This document shows, one piece after another, positions 44,556 to 54,230 of a stretch of 64,000 nt of DNA. This DNA is from Sphingobacterium sp. BN32. GTDB lineage: Bacteria; Bacteroidota; Bacteroidia; Sphingobacteriales; Sphingobacteriaceae. A program made the translations under genes and the position numbers. The stretch's first letter is position 1. Every line of letters starts with the position of its first letter. The stretch lies in the NCBI RefSeq assembly GCF_030503615.1, contig NZ_CP129963.1, forward strand, positions 434,001 to 498,000, in the 5' to 3' direction. The notes under the pieces are model-generated. The model worked only from the letters and a program-made list of their open reading frames with translations. It made no database searches and had not been told where the DNA came from.

Positions 44556-47531
44556 ATGAGGCTTTTTACAAAAGTAACATTTGGTCTATTTCTGATCTTG
44601 TATGCAATGCTAGGATCCTTGGCTTTCGGTCAGGCGAGCAATACGATTCAAGGTCGAGTAATAGATGCAACAACCCAGGAGCCTATCGCTGGGGCAACGG
44701 TTGCTGTCATTGGGGGGGAAATCCGATCTTCATCAGATGCTGAGGGACGATTCTCATTGACAGGCGTACCGAACAACGCAAGACTACGCGTATCTTATAT
44801 AGGATATGATAATAAGGAAGTCATTGCACAAAGCGGAAACATGACCATCAGCATGAGCGCATCGACCAATGCATTGGAAGATGTAGTCGTTATCGGTTAT
44901 GGCTCTGTAAAACGTAAAGATGTCACGACTGCAATTGCATCGGTATCGTTAGAAGATATCAACGAACGCCCAATTGTTAATGCGGCACAAGCTATTCAAG
45001 GGCGTGCGGCAGGGGTTACTGTCACACAACCTAGTGGTGCACCGGGAGGCGGGACAGCAATTCGTATTCGCGGTACTACCTCTTTTAACGGTAGTAATAA
45101 CCCAACTTATGTTGTAGACGGAGTGCCTGTCGACAATATAGATTTCTTAGCTCCAACGGACATTGCGGATATGCAAATCCTTAAAGATGCCTCATCTGCG
45201 GCTATTTACGGTTCGATGGGAGCTAATGGGGTGGTACTGATCACGACAAAAAAAGGTCGCGTTGGAGATGCTAAAATTGGATTAAACCTACAGACTACAC
45301 AAAATAAAATTACCAGTAAGATCGATCCGCTGAATACCGCGCAATATAAAGAATTGATGGATGAGATCGGTTTAGTGGATCTCCCTGTAAATCTTACCGA
45401 TCAAACAGACTGGTTTAATGAAGCGTTCCGTAAAGGTGTTACCCAGAACTATCAGGTTTCTGTATCTGATGGTACCGACAAGCTGAAATATTTTCTATCC
45501 GGAGGTTATCTGAATGAAAAAGGGATCTTAAATACCGCTTTCTTCAGACGTTATAGCTTCCGCGCGAACATTGAGAACGATATCCGTAAATGGTTAACGG
45601 TTAATGCGAACTTCTCCTATACCGACAACAACCGCAATGGGGTTTCGGAAGGATTGGGCGCTAACCGCGGTGGTACAGTATTATCGGTAATCAATACGCC
45701 AACCTACGCACCTATTTGGGACCCTTATGAACCGAATCGCTATTTCAACCAATTCTATGGTATCAATAACATCACAAGCCCATTGGAAAATATGGCTAGA
45801 AGCAAGAATAATCGCGATCGTGAAAACCGTTTATTAGCTGCTGGTAGTGCGGTAGTGAAATTTATGCCTGAATTGCAATTCAGAACTTCTTTCGCCTTCG
45901 ACAGAAGAAACGGATTGAATACGCAGTTCTTAGATCCATACTCTACGGCATGGGGCAGAGAGAATCGCGGTTTAGCATTCGACGGCCGTAATATGAATAC
46001 CGTGTTGACTTTTGATAATGTATTAACGTTTAACAAATCATTCAACCAACATAATCTGGAAGCTATGGTGGGAAGCTCTTGGGTAAGCTCGGACTATACC
46101 AACAGCTATATCAACGCATCACACTTCCGTGATGATATTATACAAACCTTAAACGCTGCCAACAAGATTATCTGGGACAACACCGGTTCTGGTGCGTCAG
46201 ACTGGGCAACGATGTCGTACTTCAGCCGCCTGTCTTACAACTATGATGGTAAATACCTCGTGACGGCAAACTTCCGTGGAGATGGCTCATCCAAGCTAAG
46301 TCCGGAAAACAGATGGAAATATTTCCCTTCTTTCTCTGCCGCATGGCGCTTATCGTCCGAAGAGTTTATGCAGGATGTATCTTGGATCAACGACTTAAAA
46401 ATTCGCGGAGGCTGGGGTAAAACGGGTAATCAATCTGGAATCGGAGATTATTCCTACCTGATGCAATACAATATACGCCGAATCGAATGGTGGTTAGAGA
46501 ACCAACAAAATGCTTTGGCGACCATTAGTCCAGCAAATTTAAGAACACGCGATTTAACCTGGGAGACCACCACACAAACCAACATAGGTTTAGACTTTAC
46601 GGCTTTCCAACAACGCTTGACCGTGAATATGGACTATTACTACAAGTACACGACTGATATGTTGACTTACATCAGCCTTCCTGAAGGACAATCCTTTGCT
46701 AACACAATCCGCCGTAATGAAGCAGAGATGAGCAATCGTGGTTTTGAGGTCAATGTGAATAGCAAAAATTTGGTAGGCGACTTTAAATGGAATACCAACT
46801 TCAATATTTCTTTCAACAAGAATAGATTAGAACATTTAGACTTTCAACAGATTTACGATGCTGCGAGAACATCGGACGTAGTCAATGCCAATGTGGTACG
46901 TAATACGCCGGGACGCTCAATGAGTAATTTCTACGGCTATATCAGTGATGGCGTTGATCCGGAAACTGGCGAGCTAAAATACCGCGATTTAAACAACGAT
47001 GGTCGTCTTTCGGTGTCCGATCGTACTTTCATCGGCGACCCAAATCCGAAGTTTACTTACGGTTTAACGAATGACCTTTCTTACAAGGGATTCAACCTAA
47101 GTTTATTTATACAAGGTTCTCAAGGCAATGATATCTTCAACGCTTCACGTATGGAAACGGAAGGTATGTACGATGGCAAGAACCAAACGACCGCAGTTTT
47201 ACAGCGTTGGAGAGTGCCCGGACAGATTACGGAAGTGCCAAAAGCAAATTTCAATATGTTGAACTCGACCTATTTTGTGGAAGACGGAAGCTACCTACGC
47301 CTGAAAAACGTGTCGCTTTCTTACAATATTAAGTCGGAGGTATTGAGCAGAGCAGGAATCAACAAGCTGCAGCCTTTCGTGTCCGCGACTAATTTATTCA
47401 CCCTGACGAAATATAAAGGATTCGATCCTGAAGTAAATCAATGGGGAAATAACGGCGCGATCCAAGGTATTGATTGGGGAACATATCCGCAGAGCAAATC
47501 TTTTGTTGTAGGATTAAGCATGGAGTTTTAA
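44556..47531 (+). CDS. SusC/RagA family TonB-dependent outer-membrane transporter (GH30 locus)
   Basis: This 991-residue protein has a signal peptide ending GSLAFGQ and a carboxypeptidase-like domain (TIQGRVIDATTQEPIAGATV). The TonB-box region is ALEDVVVIGYGSVKRKDVTT. The plug contains AAQAIQGRAAGVTVTQPSG, AIRIRGTTSF and YVVDGVPVDN. A barrel follows, ending SKSFVVGLSMEF. It imports oligosaccharides with the next gene's SusD protein. It differs clearly from the other SusC at 3569, so the two loci handle different substrates. It leads an operon of susC, susD, GH30 and a surface lipoprotein. Confidence 0.95.
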   Translation: MRLFTKVTFGLFLILYAMLGSLAFGQASNTIQGRVIDATTQEPIAGATVAVIGGEIRSSSDAEGRFSLTGVPNNARLRVSYIGYDNKEVIAQSGNMTISMSASTNALEDVVVIGYGSVKRKDVTTAIASVSLEDINERPIVNAAQAIQGRAAGVTVTQPSGAPGGGTAIRIRGTTSFNGSNNPTYVVDGVPVDNIDFLAPTDIADMQILKDASSAAIYGSMGANGVVLITTKKGRVGDAKIGLNLQTTQNKITSKIDPLNTAQYKELMDEIGLVDLPVNLTDQTDWFNEAFRKGVTQNYQVSVSDGTDKLKYFLSGGYLNEKGILNTAFFRRYSFRANIENDIRKWLTVNANFSYTDNNRNGVSEGLGANRGGTVLSVINTPTYAPIWDPYEPNRYFNQFYGINNITSPLENMARSKNNRDRENRLLAAGSAVVKFMPELQFRTSFAFDRRNGLNTQFLDPYSTAWGRENRGLAFDGRNMNTVLTFDNVLTFNKSFNQHNLEAMVGSSWVSSDYTNSYINASHFRDDIIQTLNAANKIIWDNTGSGASDWATMSYFSRLSYNYDGKYLVTANFRGDGSSKLSPENRWKYFPSFSAAWRLSSEEFMQDVSWINDLKIRGGWGKTGNQSGIGDYSYLMQYNIRRIEWWLENQQNALATISPANLRTRDLTWETTTQTNIGLDFTAFQQRLTVNMDYYYKYTTDMLTYISLPEGQSFANTIRRNEAEMSNRGFEVNVNSKNLVGDFKWNTNFNISFNKNRLEHLDFQQIYDAARTSDVVNANVVRNTPGRSMSNFYGYISDGVDPETGELKYRDLNNDGRLSVSDRTFIGDPNPKFTYGLTNDLSYKGFNLSLFIQGSQGNDIFNASRMETEGMYDGKNQTTAVLQRWRVPGQITEVPKANFNMLNSTYFVEDGSYLRLKNVSLSYNIKSEVLSRAGINKLQPFVSATNLFTLTKYKGFDPEVNQWGNNGAIQGIDWGTYPQSKSFVVGLSMEF

Positions 47532-47546
47532 GATTTAAACTGGCTA

Positions 47547-49070
47547 ATGATGAAAAGAAATTTCAAATATATACTGTTGATGCTTGGTGCAGTAGGCTTG
47601 ATGGCTAGCTGTTCATTAGACAAGGATCCCTTAGGAGACTTCTCTGATGTAACCGAAGGTATCAACGAAGAAGGGAAAACAGTCGTATTCAAGGATAAGG
47701 CTGCGGTGGATAACCAGATGACCACCATCTATAACCAATTGCGGGATAGACAAGAGCACTGGTATATGGATCAGTTACTGATTGCTGAAGCTCATTCTGA
47801 TAATGCTTATGCCGGTACGACAGGGGCAGAGGTCGTTCCCTTTGAGAATAATGGCATTGAGGGTTCTAACTCGGTAATCGAGCGTGATTGGCGACGTTTT
47901 ATGGAAGATATCGGTCGGGCAAATGTCTTGATCGTCAATATTGACTCAGTAACCGATCAGTCGTTAACAACGACGCTCCGCAATCAGTATAAAGCTGAGG
48001 CAAAGATATTCCGCGCAATGATCATGTTTGATATGGTGAGGTTATGGGGCAATATACCCGTAACAACGACGGTAGGAGGCGACATTACGGAGGAAACATT
48101 GGAAGATGTTTATGATGATTACTTCCCGGAACAAAAAACAGAGAAAGAAGCCTATGAGCAAATCGTGAAAGACTTGACCGAGGCAATTCCTTATGCGCCA
48201 TCTAACAATAGCAGCGATAAAACAAAGCTTTCCAAATCAGTGGCAAAAGCGGTGTTAGCAAAAGTCTATGCCGAGAAGCCTCTACGTGACTATAGCAAGG
48301 TAATTCAGTATGCAGATGATCTTGCCGCGGATGGTTTCGATTTGGAAGCCGACTACACTGATTTATTTGGCGTAGTAGAGGGCTCCGCCGATCCTAAAAA
48401 GCGAAACACAAGAGAAGCAATCTTAGAAGCGCACTACTCGCAGGGTAATGGAAACTGGGTGACCTGGATGTTCGGACGTGATTTATCAAATTGGGATAGC
48501 AACTTTACCTGGGCAAAATGGGTAACTCCATCGCGCGACTTGATTAAAGCTTTCCAAACAGAGAACGATCAAATCCGTTATAGCGAATCTATCGTCTATT
48601 ATCAAACCAGCTGGAGCAATTACTATCCATCGAGCAATTACCCATTTATGTACAAAACACGCTCAGCATTCAGCAATATCATTAAATACCGTTACGCCGA
48701 TATTCTTTTATTGAAAGCAGAAGCTCTAATTATGGGAAGTACGGCTAATCTGGCAGCAGCAGCGGAGATTATCGACAAAGTAAGAGCACGTGTTAAGCTT
48801 CCAAAGTTGAGCAGCAGCGTTCGTGGGAACAAAGATGCTATGTTAGAAGCTTTACTGAAAGAAAGACGTTTAGAGCTAGCATTTGAAGGGCAGCGCTGGT
48901 ATGATCTGGTGCGCTTGGACAAAGTAGAGTCGGTGATGAACAGTGTTTTTGCGAAAGATTCAGGTCGTAAAGCACAGGTATATCCTTTCAATGAGAACTC
49001 ATATAAGATGCCTATTCCACAGGCAATTATCGATCAGAATCCTAAAATTAATCAAAACCCAGGTTATTAA
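47547..49070 (+). CDS. SusD/RagB family glycan-binding lipoprotein (GH30 locus)
   Basis: This 507-residue lipoprotein has a lipobox ending LMASC (about residue 22) followed by SLDKDPLGDF. Classical SusD features are present: the TPR-like helices with KAEAKIFRAMIMFDMVRLWGNIP, SKSVAKAVLAKVYAEKPLRDYSKV, KYRYADILLLKAEALI, and the closing LLKERRLELAFEGQRWYDLVR with a final PIPQAIIDQNPKINQNPGY. It binds the glycan at the cell surface above SusC. It is 15 bp after susC and 11 bp before the GH30 gene. Confidence 0.95.
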   Translation: MMKRNFKYILLMLGAVGLMASCSLDKDPLGDFSDVTEGINEEGKTVVFKDKAAVDNQMTTIYNQLRDRQEHWYMDQLLIAEAHSDNAYAGTTGAEVVPFENNGIEGSNSVIERDWRRFMEDIGRANVLIVNIDSVTDQSLTTTLRNQYKAEAKIFRAMIMFDMVRLWGNIPVTTTVGGDITEETLEDVYDDYFPEQKTEKEAYEQIVKDLTEAIPYAPSNNSSDKTKLSKSVAKAVLAKVYAEKPLRDYSKVIQYADDLAADGFDLEADYTDLFGVVEGSADPKKRNTREAILEAHYSQGNGNWVTWMFGRDLSNWDSNFTWAKWVTPSRDLIKAFQTENDQIRYSESIVYYQTSWSNYYPSSNYPFMYKTRSAFSNIIKYRYADILLLKAEALIMGSTANLAAAAEIIDKVRARVKLPKLSSSVRGNKDAMLEALLKERRLELAFEGQRWYDLVRLDKVESVMNSVFAKDSGRKAQVYPFNENSYKMPIPQAIIDQNPKINQNPGY

Positions 49071-49081
49071 AATTGTGAATT

Positions 49082-50572
49082 ATGCTTAATATCAAGAAAC
49101 TATTATTATTCGGAACCATATATAGCTCTGTGTTGACGGCTTGTGGAAATGATGCCATTAACGTAACACCCGAGCCGCCGACAGGCCCACAATCGGGAGA
49201 TGTAAAAATTTACACCACAACGGCATCGCTAAGCCAGGATTTCCAAAAAACCTATGTGGACTTCAGCAAAACATCGAATATGTCGCCAAAGACAATCAAG
49301 TTAGTTGAGGGAACAAAGTTCCAAACGATGGATGGCTTTGGTTCAGCAATTACAGGGTCAACAGCCTACAACCTGTTGAAAATGACGGCAGCAGATCGTA
49401 CGAAGTTCTTAACAGAGACCTTCTCTCCAACGGAGGGCATGGGACAAAGTTACATCCGTATTGCGATTGGCTGTTCAGATTTCTCATTGAGCGAGTACAC
49501 CTTGAACGATAAACCAGGTATTGCGAATTTCGCATTGCAGGAAGAAGAGCTGAAATATGTGATCCCGGTACTGAAAGAGATTTTGGCAATCAACCCAAGC
49601 TTAAAGATCATGGGCTCCCCATGGACCGCTCCTTTATGGATGAAGGTGAATAACCTCGCGGATCTTGCTCCCTACGAATCATGGACCGGTGGGCACTTGA
49701 ACCCGAAATATTATCAGGATTACGGAACATACTTCGTCAAATGGATTCAGGCAATGGCAGCAGAGGGTATTAAAATCTATTCGATTACGCCTCAGAACGA
49801 GCCTTTGAATCATAAGAACTCCGCTTCTATGGTTATGTTCTGGCCAGAGCAACTTGCTTTCGTTAAAACGGCATTGGGACCGAAATTAAAAGCGGCAGGA
49901 TTGGAAACTAAAATTTATGCATTCGACCATAACTACAATTATGATGATATGGCCGATCAGCAGGATTATCCAGTAAAGATCTATGAAGATGCGGTAGCAG
50001 CAGCCTTCTTTGCAGGAGCGGCTTACCACAACTATGGTGGCGATAAAAAAGAATTATTGGATATCCACGCGAAAGCTCCAAATAAGGAACTGATCTTTAC
50101 CGAAACATCCATCGGGACTTGGAATGATGGCAACAACCTGGCGAAGCGCCTAACAGAGGATATGCGCGAGGTTGCTTTAGGTACAGTAAACAACTGGGCT
50201 AAAGGTGTCATCGTTTGGAACTTGATGCTGGATACCGATAAGGGGCCAAACCGTGAAGGCGGATGCCAAACTTGTTATGGCGCGGTTGATATCAGCAAGC
50301 ATGACTATAAAACTATACGCAAAAATTCACACTACTATATCATAGGGCATCTGTCATCAGTTGTTAAACCGGGGGCGGTTAGAATAGGAACAGAGGGATA
50401 CACGGCCAATGGCCTGGTATACTCAGCGTTCAAAAACACTGATGGCAGCTATGCCTTTGTTTTGTTGAATGACACAGGCGAGGCAAGTCGCGTCACCCTG
50501 AATGATGGTAAGAATCATTTCAGCTATGAAGCACCTGCAAGCTCTGTTGTATCTTATACTTGGAAGCCATGA
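49082..50572 (+). CDS. Glycoside hydrolase family 30 enzyme (glucosylceramidase-like)
   Basis: This 496-residue lipoprotein has a lipobox ending SVLTAC (Cys21). The GH30 barrel begins FQTMDGFGSAITGSTAYNLL (about 80-99). It has SPWTAPLWMK (179-188), acid/base Glu240 in SITPQNEP, and nucleophile Glu341 in LIFTETSIGTW. A C-terminal beta domain closes the protein (VVKPGAVRIGTEGYTANGLV). GH30 members related to this cleave beta-1,6-glucan or glucosylceramide; which one cannot be settled from motifs, but a polysaccharide locus favours beta-1,6-glucan. It ends in an ATGA overlap with the next gene. Confidence 0.92.
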   Translation: MLNIKKLLLFGTIYSSVLTACGNDAINVTPEPPTGPQSGDVKIYTTTASLSQDFQKTYVDFSKTSNMSPKTIKLVEGTKFQTMDGFGSAITGSTAYNLLKMTAADRTKFLTETFSPTEGMGQSYIRIAIGCSDFSLSEYTLNDKPGIANFALQEEELKYVIPVLKEILAINPSLKIMGSPWTAPLWMKVNNLADLAPYESWTGGHLNPKYYQDYGTYFVKWIQAMAAEGIKIYSITPQNEPLNHKNSASMVMFWPEQLAFVKTALGPKLKAAGLETKIYAFDHNYNYDDMADQQDYPVKIYEDAVAAAFFAGAAYHNYGGDKKELLDIHAKAPNKELIFTETSIGTWNDGNNLAKRLTEDMREVALGTVNNWAKGVIVWNLMLDTDKGPNREGGCQTCYGAVDISKHDYKTIRKNSHYYIIGHLSSVVKPGAVRIGTEGYTANGLVYSAFKNTDGSYAFVLLNDTGEASRVTLNDGKNHFSYEAPASSVVSYTWKP

Positions 50573-51903
50573 GAAAACTAGTCAATTATTCCTATTTATT
50601 GATGCTCCTTTCCATCCTCGTGGGATGTAAAGAAGAGTTCATTGTGCCTACTGGGGGTGGTAGTCCAACGATTGAAATTGTTTCTAAACCGAATGCCGCA
50701 TTCTTTGCAGATAGCATTAGCTATAAAGTGAAGGTTGCGGATCAAGGTGTCGATCTATCGACCTTGAAAGTCGAGCTTTTATACAGCGAGGATGTGGTAG
50801 CAAGCCAGACGATCCGCACCAAAGAATATGGAGAATATCAAGGTAAGCTATTTGCCCCATTCTTAAAGAATGTGGCCAACGGTACGGCAACGTTACGTTT
50901 CACCGCGCAGAATGTGGAACTTACAAAAACGGAAGTGCTGGCCGATCTACCTTTGACGCGACCGGAATTTCCTTTCCTGAACTTAATTGTTGAAGGTAAA
51001 ACCTACAAAATGCTGCGTAAGTCGGCAAATCAGTATGAGGTATCCGATAAGTTCGCAACGAAAGTAAATGGATATATCGAAGCACCTGCCTTTGGAGCGA
51101 ACGGTAATACGGTGCAATTTGGCTGGGATGGCGAAGCGATCACGCAAGGCGTAACAGCTAATATTCCATTCACTAATATCATTGAGGGTGTATATCCAAT
51201 AAGCTTCAATACCATGACTTATCAAGGAAGTCCATTTGTTGCCTATAAATTGAACGGCGAGGATATGACGATGGTTGCGGAAGATGTTTATAGCATCGAT
51301 ATGGATATGGACAAAGATCAGGAACTTGTTTTTGAAGGTCTTCAAGGCTTAGATACCTGGTGGGTTGACCGAGATTTCTTACGTAAAGAAAGCGATAAAT
51401 TCCTTTTCAACGCTATCAAAGGAAGATACCGTATCACCGCAGATTTGAAGAAGAAGTACTTTATCGTCGAGGCGATGAACGGAAGTAACCTGGCTTCGCT
51501 GAATGCTGACGGCACTGGTGCAATCTGGATTATTGGTGAAGGAATCGGTAAACCGAGTGTAGCATCCAATGAAGTGGGTTGGAATACGGATAAAGCACTT
51601 TGTTTAGCGCCTATCGGTGGCAAGAAATACCGCGTAACGGTGGTTGCCGGAACATCAATCAGAGCAAACTCGATCAACTTTAAATTCTTCCATCAAAAAG
51701 GATGGGGTGGCGAGTTTAAAAATACCGATATCTCCACAAAAAGTGATATTATCTTCATCGGAAATGGCAGTAATGGACGCGACCCAGGGAACTTTGGTAT
51801 TGTCAATGGCAAGCAACTCGAAGCCGGCGCAACCTATGTATTCGAAGTCGACCTATCACAGGGCAACAGCAAAGCTGTATTAACCGTAAACAAACAACAA
51901 TAG
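50569..51903 (+). CDS. Surface lipoprotein of the GH30 locus (SusE/F-like, DUF5125/DUF5121-like)
   Basis: This 444-residue lipoprotein starts at ATG 50569, overlapping the GH30 stop as ATGA. Its lipobox ends ILVGC, followed by KEEF, which fits the acidic surface-export signal of Bacteroidota lipoproteins. An N-terminal immunoglobulin-like part (about 35-135, SYKVKVADQGVDLSTLKVEL) precedes beta-rich modules ending near YVFEVDLSQGNSKAVLTV. The layout is that of a SusE/SusF-type surface glycan-binding protein. I assign the DUF5125/DUF5121 relation from memory of the family and with caution. A terminator follows 38 bp later. Confidence 0.72.
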   Translation: MRKLVNYSYLLMLLSILVGCKEEFIVPTGGGSPTIEIVSKPNAAFFADSISYKVKVADQGVDLSTLKVELLYSEDVVASQTIRTKEYGEYQGKLFAPFLKNVANGTATLRFTAQNVELTKTEVLADLPLTRPEFPFLNLIVEGKTYKMLRKSANQYEVSDKFATKVNGYIEAPAFGANGNTVQFGWDGEAITQGVTANIPFTNIIEGVYPISFNTMTYQGSPFVAYKLNGEDMTMVAEDVYSIDMDMDKDQELVFEGLQGLDTWWVDRDFLRKESDKFLFNAIKGRYRITADLKKKYFIVEAMNGSNLASLNADGTGAIWIIGEGIGKPSVASNEVGWNTDKALCLAPIGGKKYRVTVVAGTSIRANSINFKFFHQKGWGGEFKNTDISTKSDIIFIGNGSNGRDPGNFGIVNGKQLEAGATYVFEVDLSQGNSKAVLTVNKQQ

Positions 51904-51941
51904 TAATATATTAAACTACGGGGGTTAATTCTCCAACCAAG

Positions 51942-51968
51942 AAGCTGTCCGAAAGGGCAGCTTTTTTT
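51942..51968 (+). terminator. Terminator of the GH30 glycan operon
   Basis: AAGCTGTCC pairs with GGGCAGCTT (one G-T pair) around a GAAA tetraloop, followed by T7. Repeat element copy 3 starts 4 bp later. Confidence 0.85.
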
Positions 51969-51971
51969 GGG

Positions 51972-52092
51972 TAGTATTTAGTAGTTAGTATTTAGTAGTT
52001 AGACCTATGGCAGGAGTGAGATTTTAGACAAAATCAAACGTCTCCCATCCCCATCATAGGTCTTAATACTAACTACTAAATACTAACTACTA
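51972..52092. repeat. Heptad-arm intergenic repeat element, copy 3 (no core)
   Basis: A left arm of 38 bp (51972-52009; TAGTATT, TAGTAGT, TAGTATT, TAGTAGT, TAGACCTATG) faces a 38-bp right arm (52055-52092) starting CATAGGTCTT. The 45 bp between hold a TGAGATTTTAGACA stretch but no GATCCTGCC core. This copy shows that the arms can exist without the core. The rest of the 384-bp gap up to 52287 holds one more hairpin and no gene. Confidence 0.8.
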
Positions 52093-52145
52093 TATACCAA
52101 CTACTACTCAATCCCCTTGTAAAGCCCTTTCAAACCCAATGTAGA

Positions 52146-52184
52146 ACCCAATCAAACCCGCTTGGGAGCGGCTTTGATTTGGGT
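52146..52184. repeat. Composite hairpin upstream of the asparaginase gene
   Basis: ACCCAATCAAA (52146-52156) pairs with TTTGATTTGGGT (52173-52184) with one bulged A, and inside it CCGCT pairs with AGCGG around TGGG. The stem totals about 16 bp. No T-run follows, so it is not a standard terminator. CAAACCCAAT words just upstream repeat parts of the arm. Confidence 0.5.
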
Positions 52185-52287
52185 ATGCATAGGTTAAAGA
52201 AGGGTTGTCATATCATTTAGGTCCCTGCTGCTATTTATTCGTGTTTATATAAAAAAAACTACTAATTTCGAGTTAAATAAACAAGAT

Positions 52288-53325
52288 ATGAAAATACGTT
52301 CAGCCTTTTCGGCGATTTTAATCTTAGGAATTATGACCTTTTCTTCCGCTAGTTTTGCACAGCAAAAAGCAACAAAATATATCATGGTTATCCATGGTGG
52401 TGCTGGAACGATCTTAAAGAAAAACATGACCGATTCGCTTGAGAAAGCCTATATCGCAGTTTTGACGCAGGCTTTGGAGACGGGCTACAAACAATTGGCG
52501 GCAGGAAAATCGAGTTTAGATGCGGTGGAAGCCACGGTTCATGTGATGGAAGATTCGCCCTTATTTAATGCGGGGAAGGGTGCCGTATTTACGAACCAGG
52601 GCAAGAATGAAATGGACGCATCGATTATGGAAGGAGCGACCTTGAAAGCTGGTGCTGTCGCGGGGGTTACTACGATTAAGAACCCGATATCAGCGGCGCG
52701 TGCCGTGATGGAGAAGTCAGAACATGTGATGATGGTTGGCGCAGGGGCGGAGGAGTTCGCGAAGCGCGTGGGTTTGACGATTGTCGATCCTTCGTATTTC
52801 TGGACAAAATCGCGCTATGACGCTTTACAGAATATCTTGAAACGCGATGCGGAGAAGACAGAGTTAGATCATTCAAATCCACAAACATCCATCGCTCCCT
52901 TCGTCAAGGATGAGAAATTTGGCACTGTGGGTGCTGTTGCCTTGGATAAACAAGGCAATCTAGCCGCGGCGACTTCGACGGGCGGAATGACCAACAAGAA
53001 ATTTGGACGCGTCGGTGACTCCCCGATTATTGGGGCGGGCACCTATGCGGATAATAATAGCGTTGCAGTGTCCTGTACAGGCTGGGGTGAGTTCTTTATT
53101 CGTGCAAATGCGGCCTATGATGTCGCTGCCAGAATGAAATATGGGAAAGCTTCGTTGAAAGATGCTTCGCAACAAGTCATCGATCGTATTGGTCAGATGG
53201 GGGGTGATGGTGGATTGATCGCCTTGGATAAAAAAGGTCAGGTGGCTATGCCATTTAATACCGAAGGCATGTATCGCGGAACGGTGACTGAAGACGGAAA
53301 GATTACTGTAGAGATTTACAAATAG
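52288..53325 (+). CDS. Isoaspartyl peptidase / plant-type L-asparaginase
   Basis: This 345-residue Ntn-hydrolase precursor has a signal peptide ending SASFAQQ, so it acts in the periplasm. The N-terminal subunit carries VIHGGAGT (about 34-41) and NAGKGAVFTNQGKNEMDASIM. The self-cleavage site is FGTVGAVALD, with Thr213 as nucleophile after processing. TSTGGMTNKKFGRVGDSPIIGAG follows, split as TSTGGM and GRVGDSPIIGAG. The enzyme removes isoaspartyl residues from peptides or hydrolyses asparagine. It stands alone, with a terminator shared with mtgA. Confidence 0.93.
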   Translation: MKIRSAFSAILILGIMTFSSASFAQQKATKYIMVIHGGAGTILKKNMTDSLEKAYIAVLTQALETGYKQLAAGKSSLDAVEATVHVMEDSPLFNAGKGAVFTNQGKNEMDASIMEGATLKAGAVAGVTTIKNPISAARAVMEKSEHVMMVGAGAEEFAKRVGLTIVDPSYFWTKSRYDALQNILKRDAEKTELDHSNPQTSIAPFVKDEKFGTVGAVALDKQGNLAAATSTGGMTNKKFGRVGDSPIIGAGTYADNNSVAVSCTGWGEFFIRANAAYDVAARMKYGKASLKDASQQVIDRIGQMGGDGGLIALDKKGQVAMPFNTEGMYRGTVTEDGKITVEIYK

Positions 53326-53331
53326 AAAAAG

Positions 53332-53360
53332 AAATCCCTGAGTTGCTTACTCAGGGATTT
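53332..53360. terminator. Bidirectional terminator between asparaginase gene and mtgA
   Basis: AAATCCCTGAGT (53332-53343) pairs with 53349-53360 around a 5-nt loop. The mtgA stop codon lies within the loop and arm. Leftward a TTTCTTTTTC tail follows; rightward the tail is weak. Confidence 0.75.
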
Positions 53361-54096
53361 TATAGTAGTTGATATAGCGAACAATACTGTTTGCTCTCCG
53401 GTTGATATAGGCCGAAGGTCTTCTTGCATCCCACTTTTGTGGACTTGGTAAAATAGCAATAATAAGCGCTGCTTCCTTTTTCGTTAAGCTTTTGCCCGAT
53501 TTATGGAAGTAGTATTGTGCAGCAGCCTCAGCGCCATAAACACCTTGGCCCATCTCAATAACATTTAAATACACTTCCAGTATTCGCTTCTTACTCCAAA
53601 ACAGCTCAATCAAGCCTGTAAAGTATGTTTCTAATCCCTTCCGTAGCCATGAGCGCTCCGGCCACAGAAAAACGTTTTTCGCGGTTTGCTGGCTGATGGT
53701 ACTGCCGCCACGTAATTTTTTGCCTTCTTGATTTCTCTCGAATGCCTTTTTGATTGCGTCGGTATCAAAACCATTATGTGTCATGAAATGTGCATCCTCG
53801 CCAGCAATTGCTGCCCGCTTCAGGTTATCGGACATATCTTCATAAGCAAGCCATTTCCTGTCAATCTTCCATTCTTTACCGGCTTCCTTGCGCTCAAAAC
53901 CGCGTTGAAGCATTAAATAGGTGATTGGCGGGTTGATAAAGCGTAGGGCAATCACCCAGAGTATGGTAATCGCAAAAAAAGCTAAAATACCTTTCAACAC
54001 CCAACTTAAGATTTTCTTGGATAAGGAGGCATTGGATTTTGGTTTGCTTTGCTTTCTCTTGTTTGTATTCGTAGCTCGCTTAATAGCCATCTGCAC
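53347..54096 (-). CDS. mtgA: Monofunctional biosynthetic peptidoglycan transglycosylase
   Basis: This 249-residue GT51 enzyme polymerises lipid II into glycan strands. A basic N-terminal tail (KRATNTNKRKQSKPKSN) is followed by one membrane anchor (about 28-50, ILSWVLKGILAFFAITILWVI). The GT51 domain contains AIAGEDAHFMTHNGFD with the catalytic Glu, KLRGGSTISQQTAKNVFLWP, KKRILEVYLNVIEMGQGVYG and AAAQYYFHKSGKSL. There is no transpeptidase domain. It is convergent with the asparaginase gene and divergent from mutS. Confidence 0.95.
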   Translation of the reverse strand: MQMAIKRATNTNKRKQSKPKSNASLSKKILSWVLKGILAFFAITILWVIALRFINPPITYLMLQRGFERKEAGKEWKIDRKWLAYEDMSDNLKRAAIAGEDAHFMTHNGFDTDAIKKAFERNQEGKKLRGGSTISQQTAKNVFLWPERSWLRKGLETYFTGLIELFWSKKRILEVYLNVIEMGQGVYGAEAAAQYYFHKSGKSLTKKEAALIIAILPSPQKWDARRPSAYINRRANSIVRYINYYKIPE

Positions 54097-54230
54097 TAAT
54101 TTTGATGCAAAGCTAATAGGTATTTTTTAATTTCCATGTCATAAACAACAATCTTCCCGCATTTCCATTTACATCCGGCAACTCTTGACTCTGCCGAAAA
54201 CAAGAAATATGCTTGCAACGGTGTAAAGAC

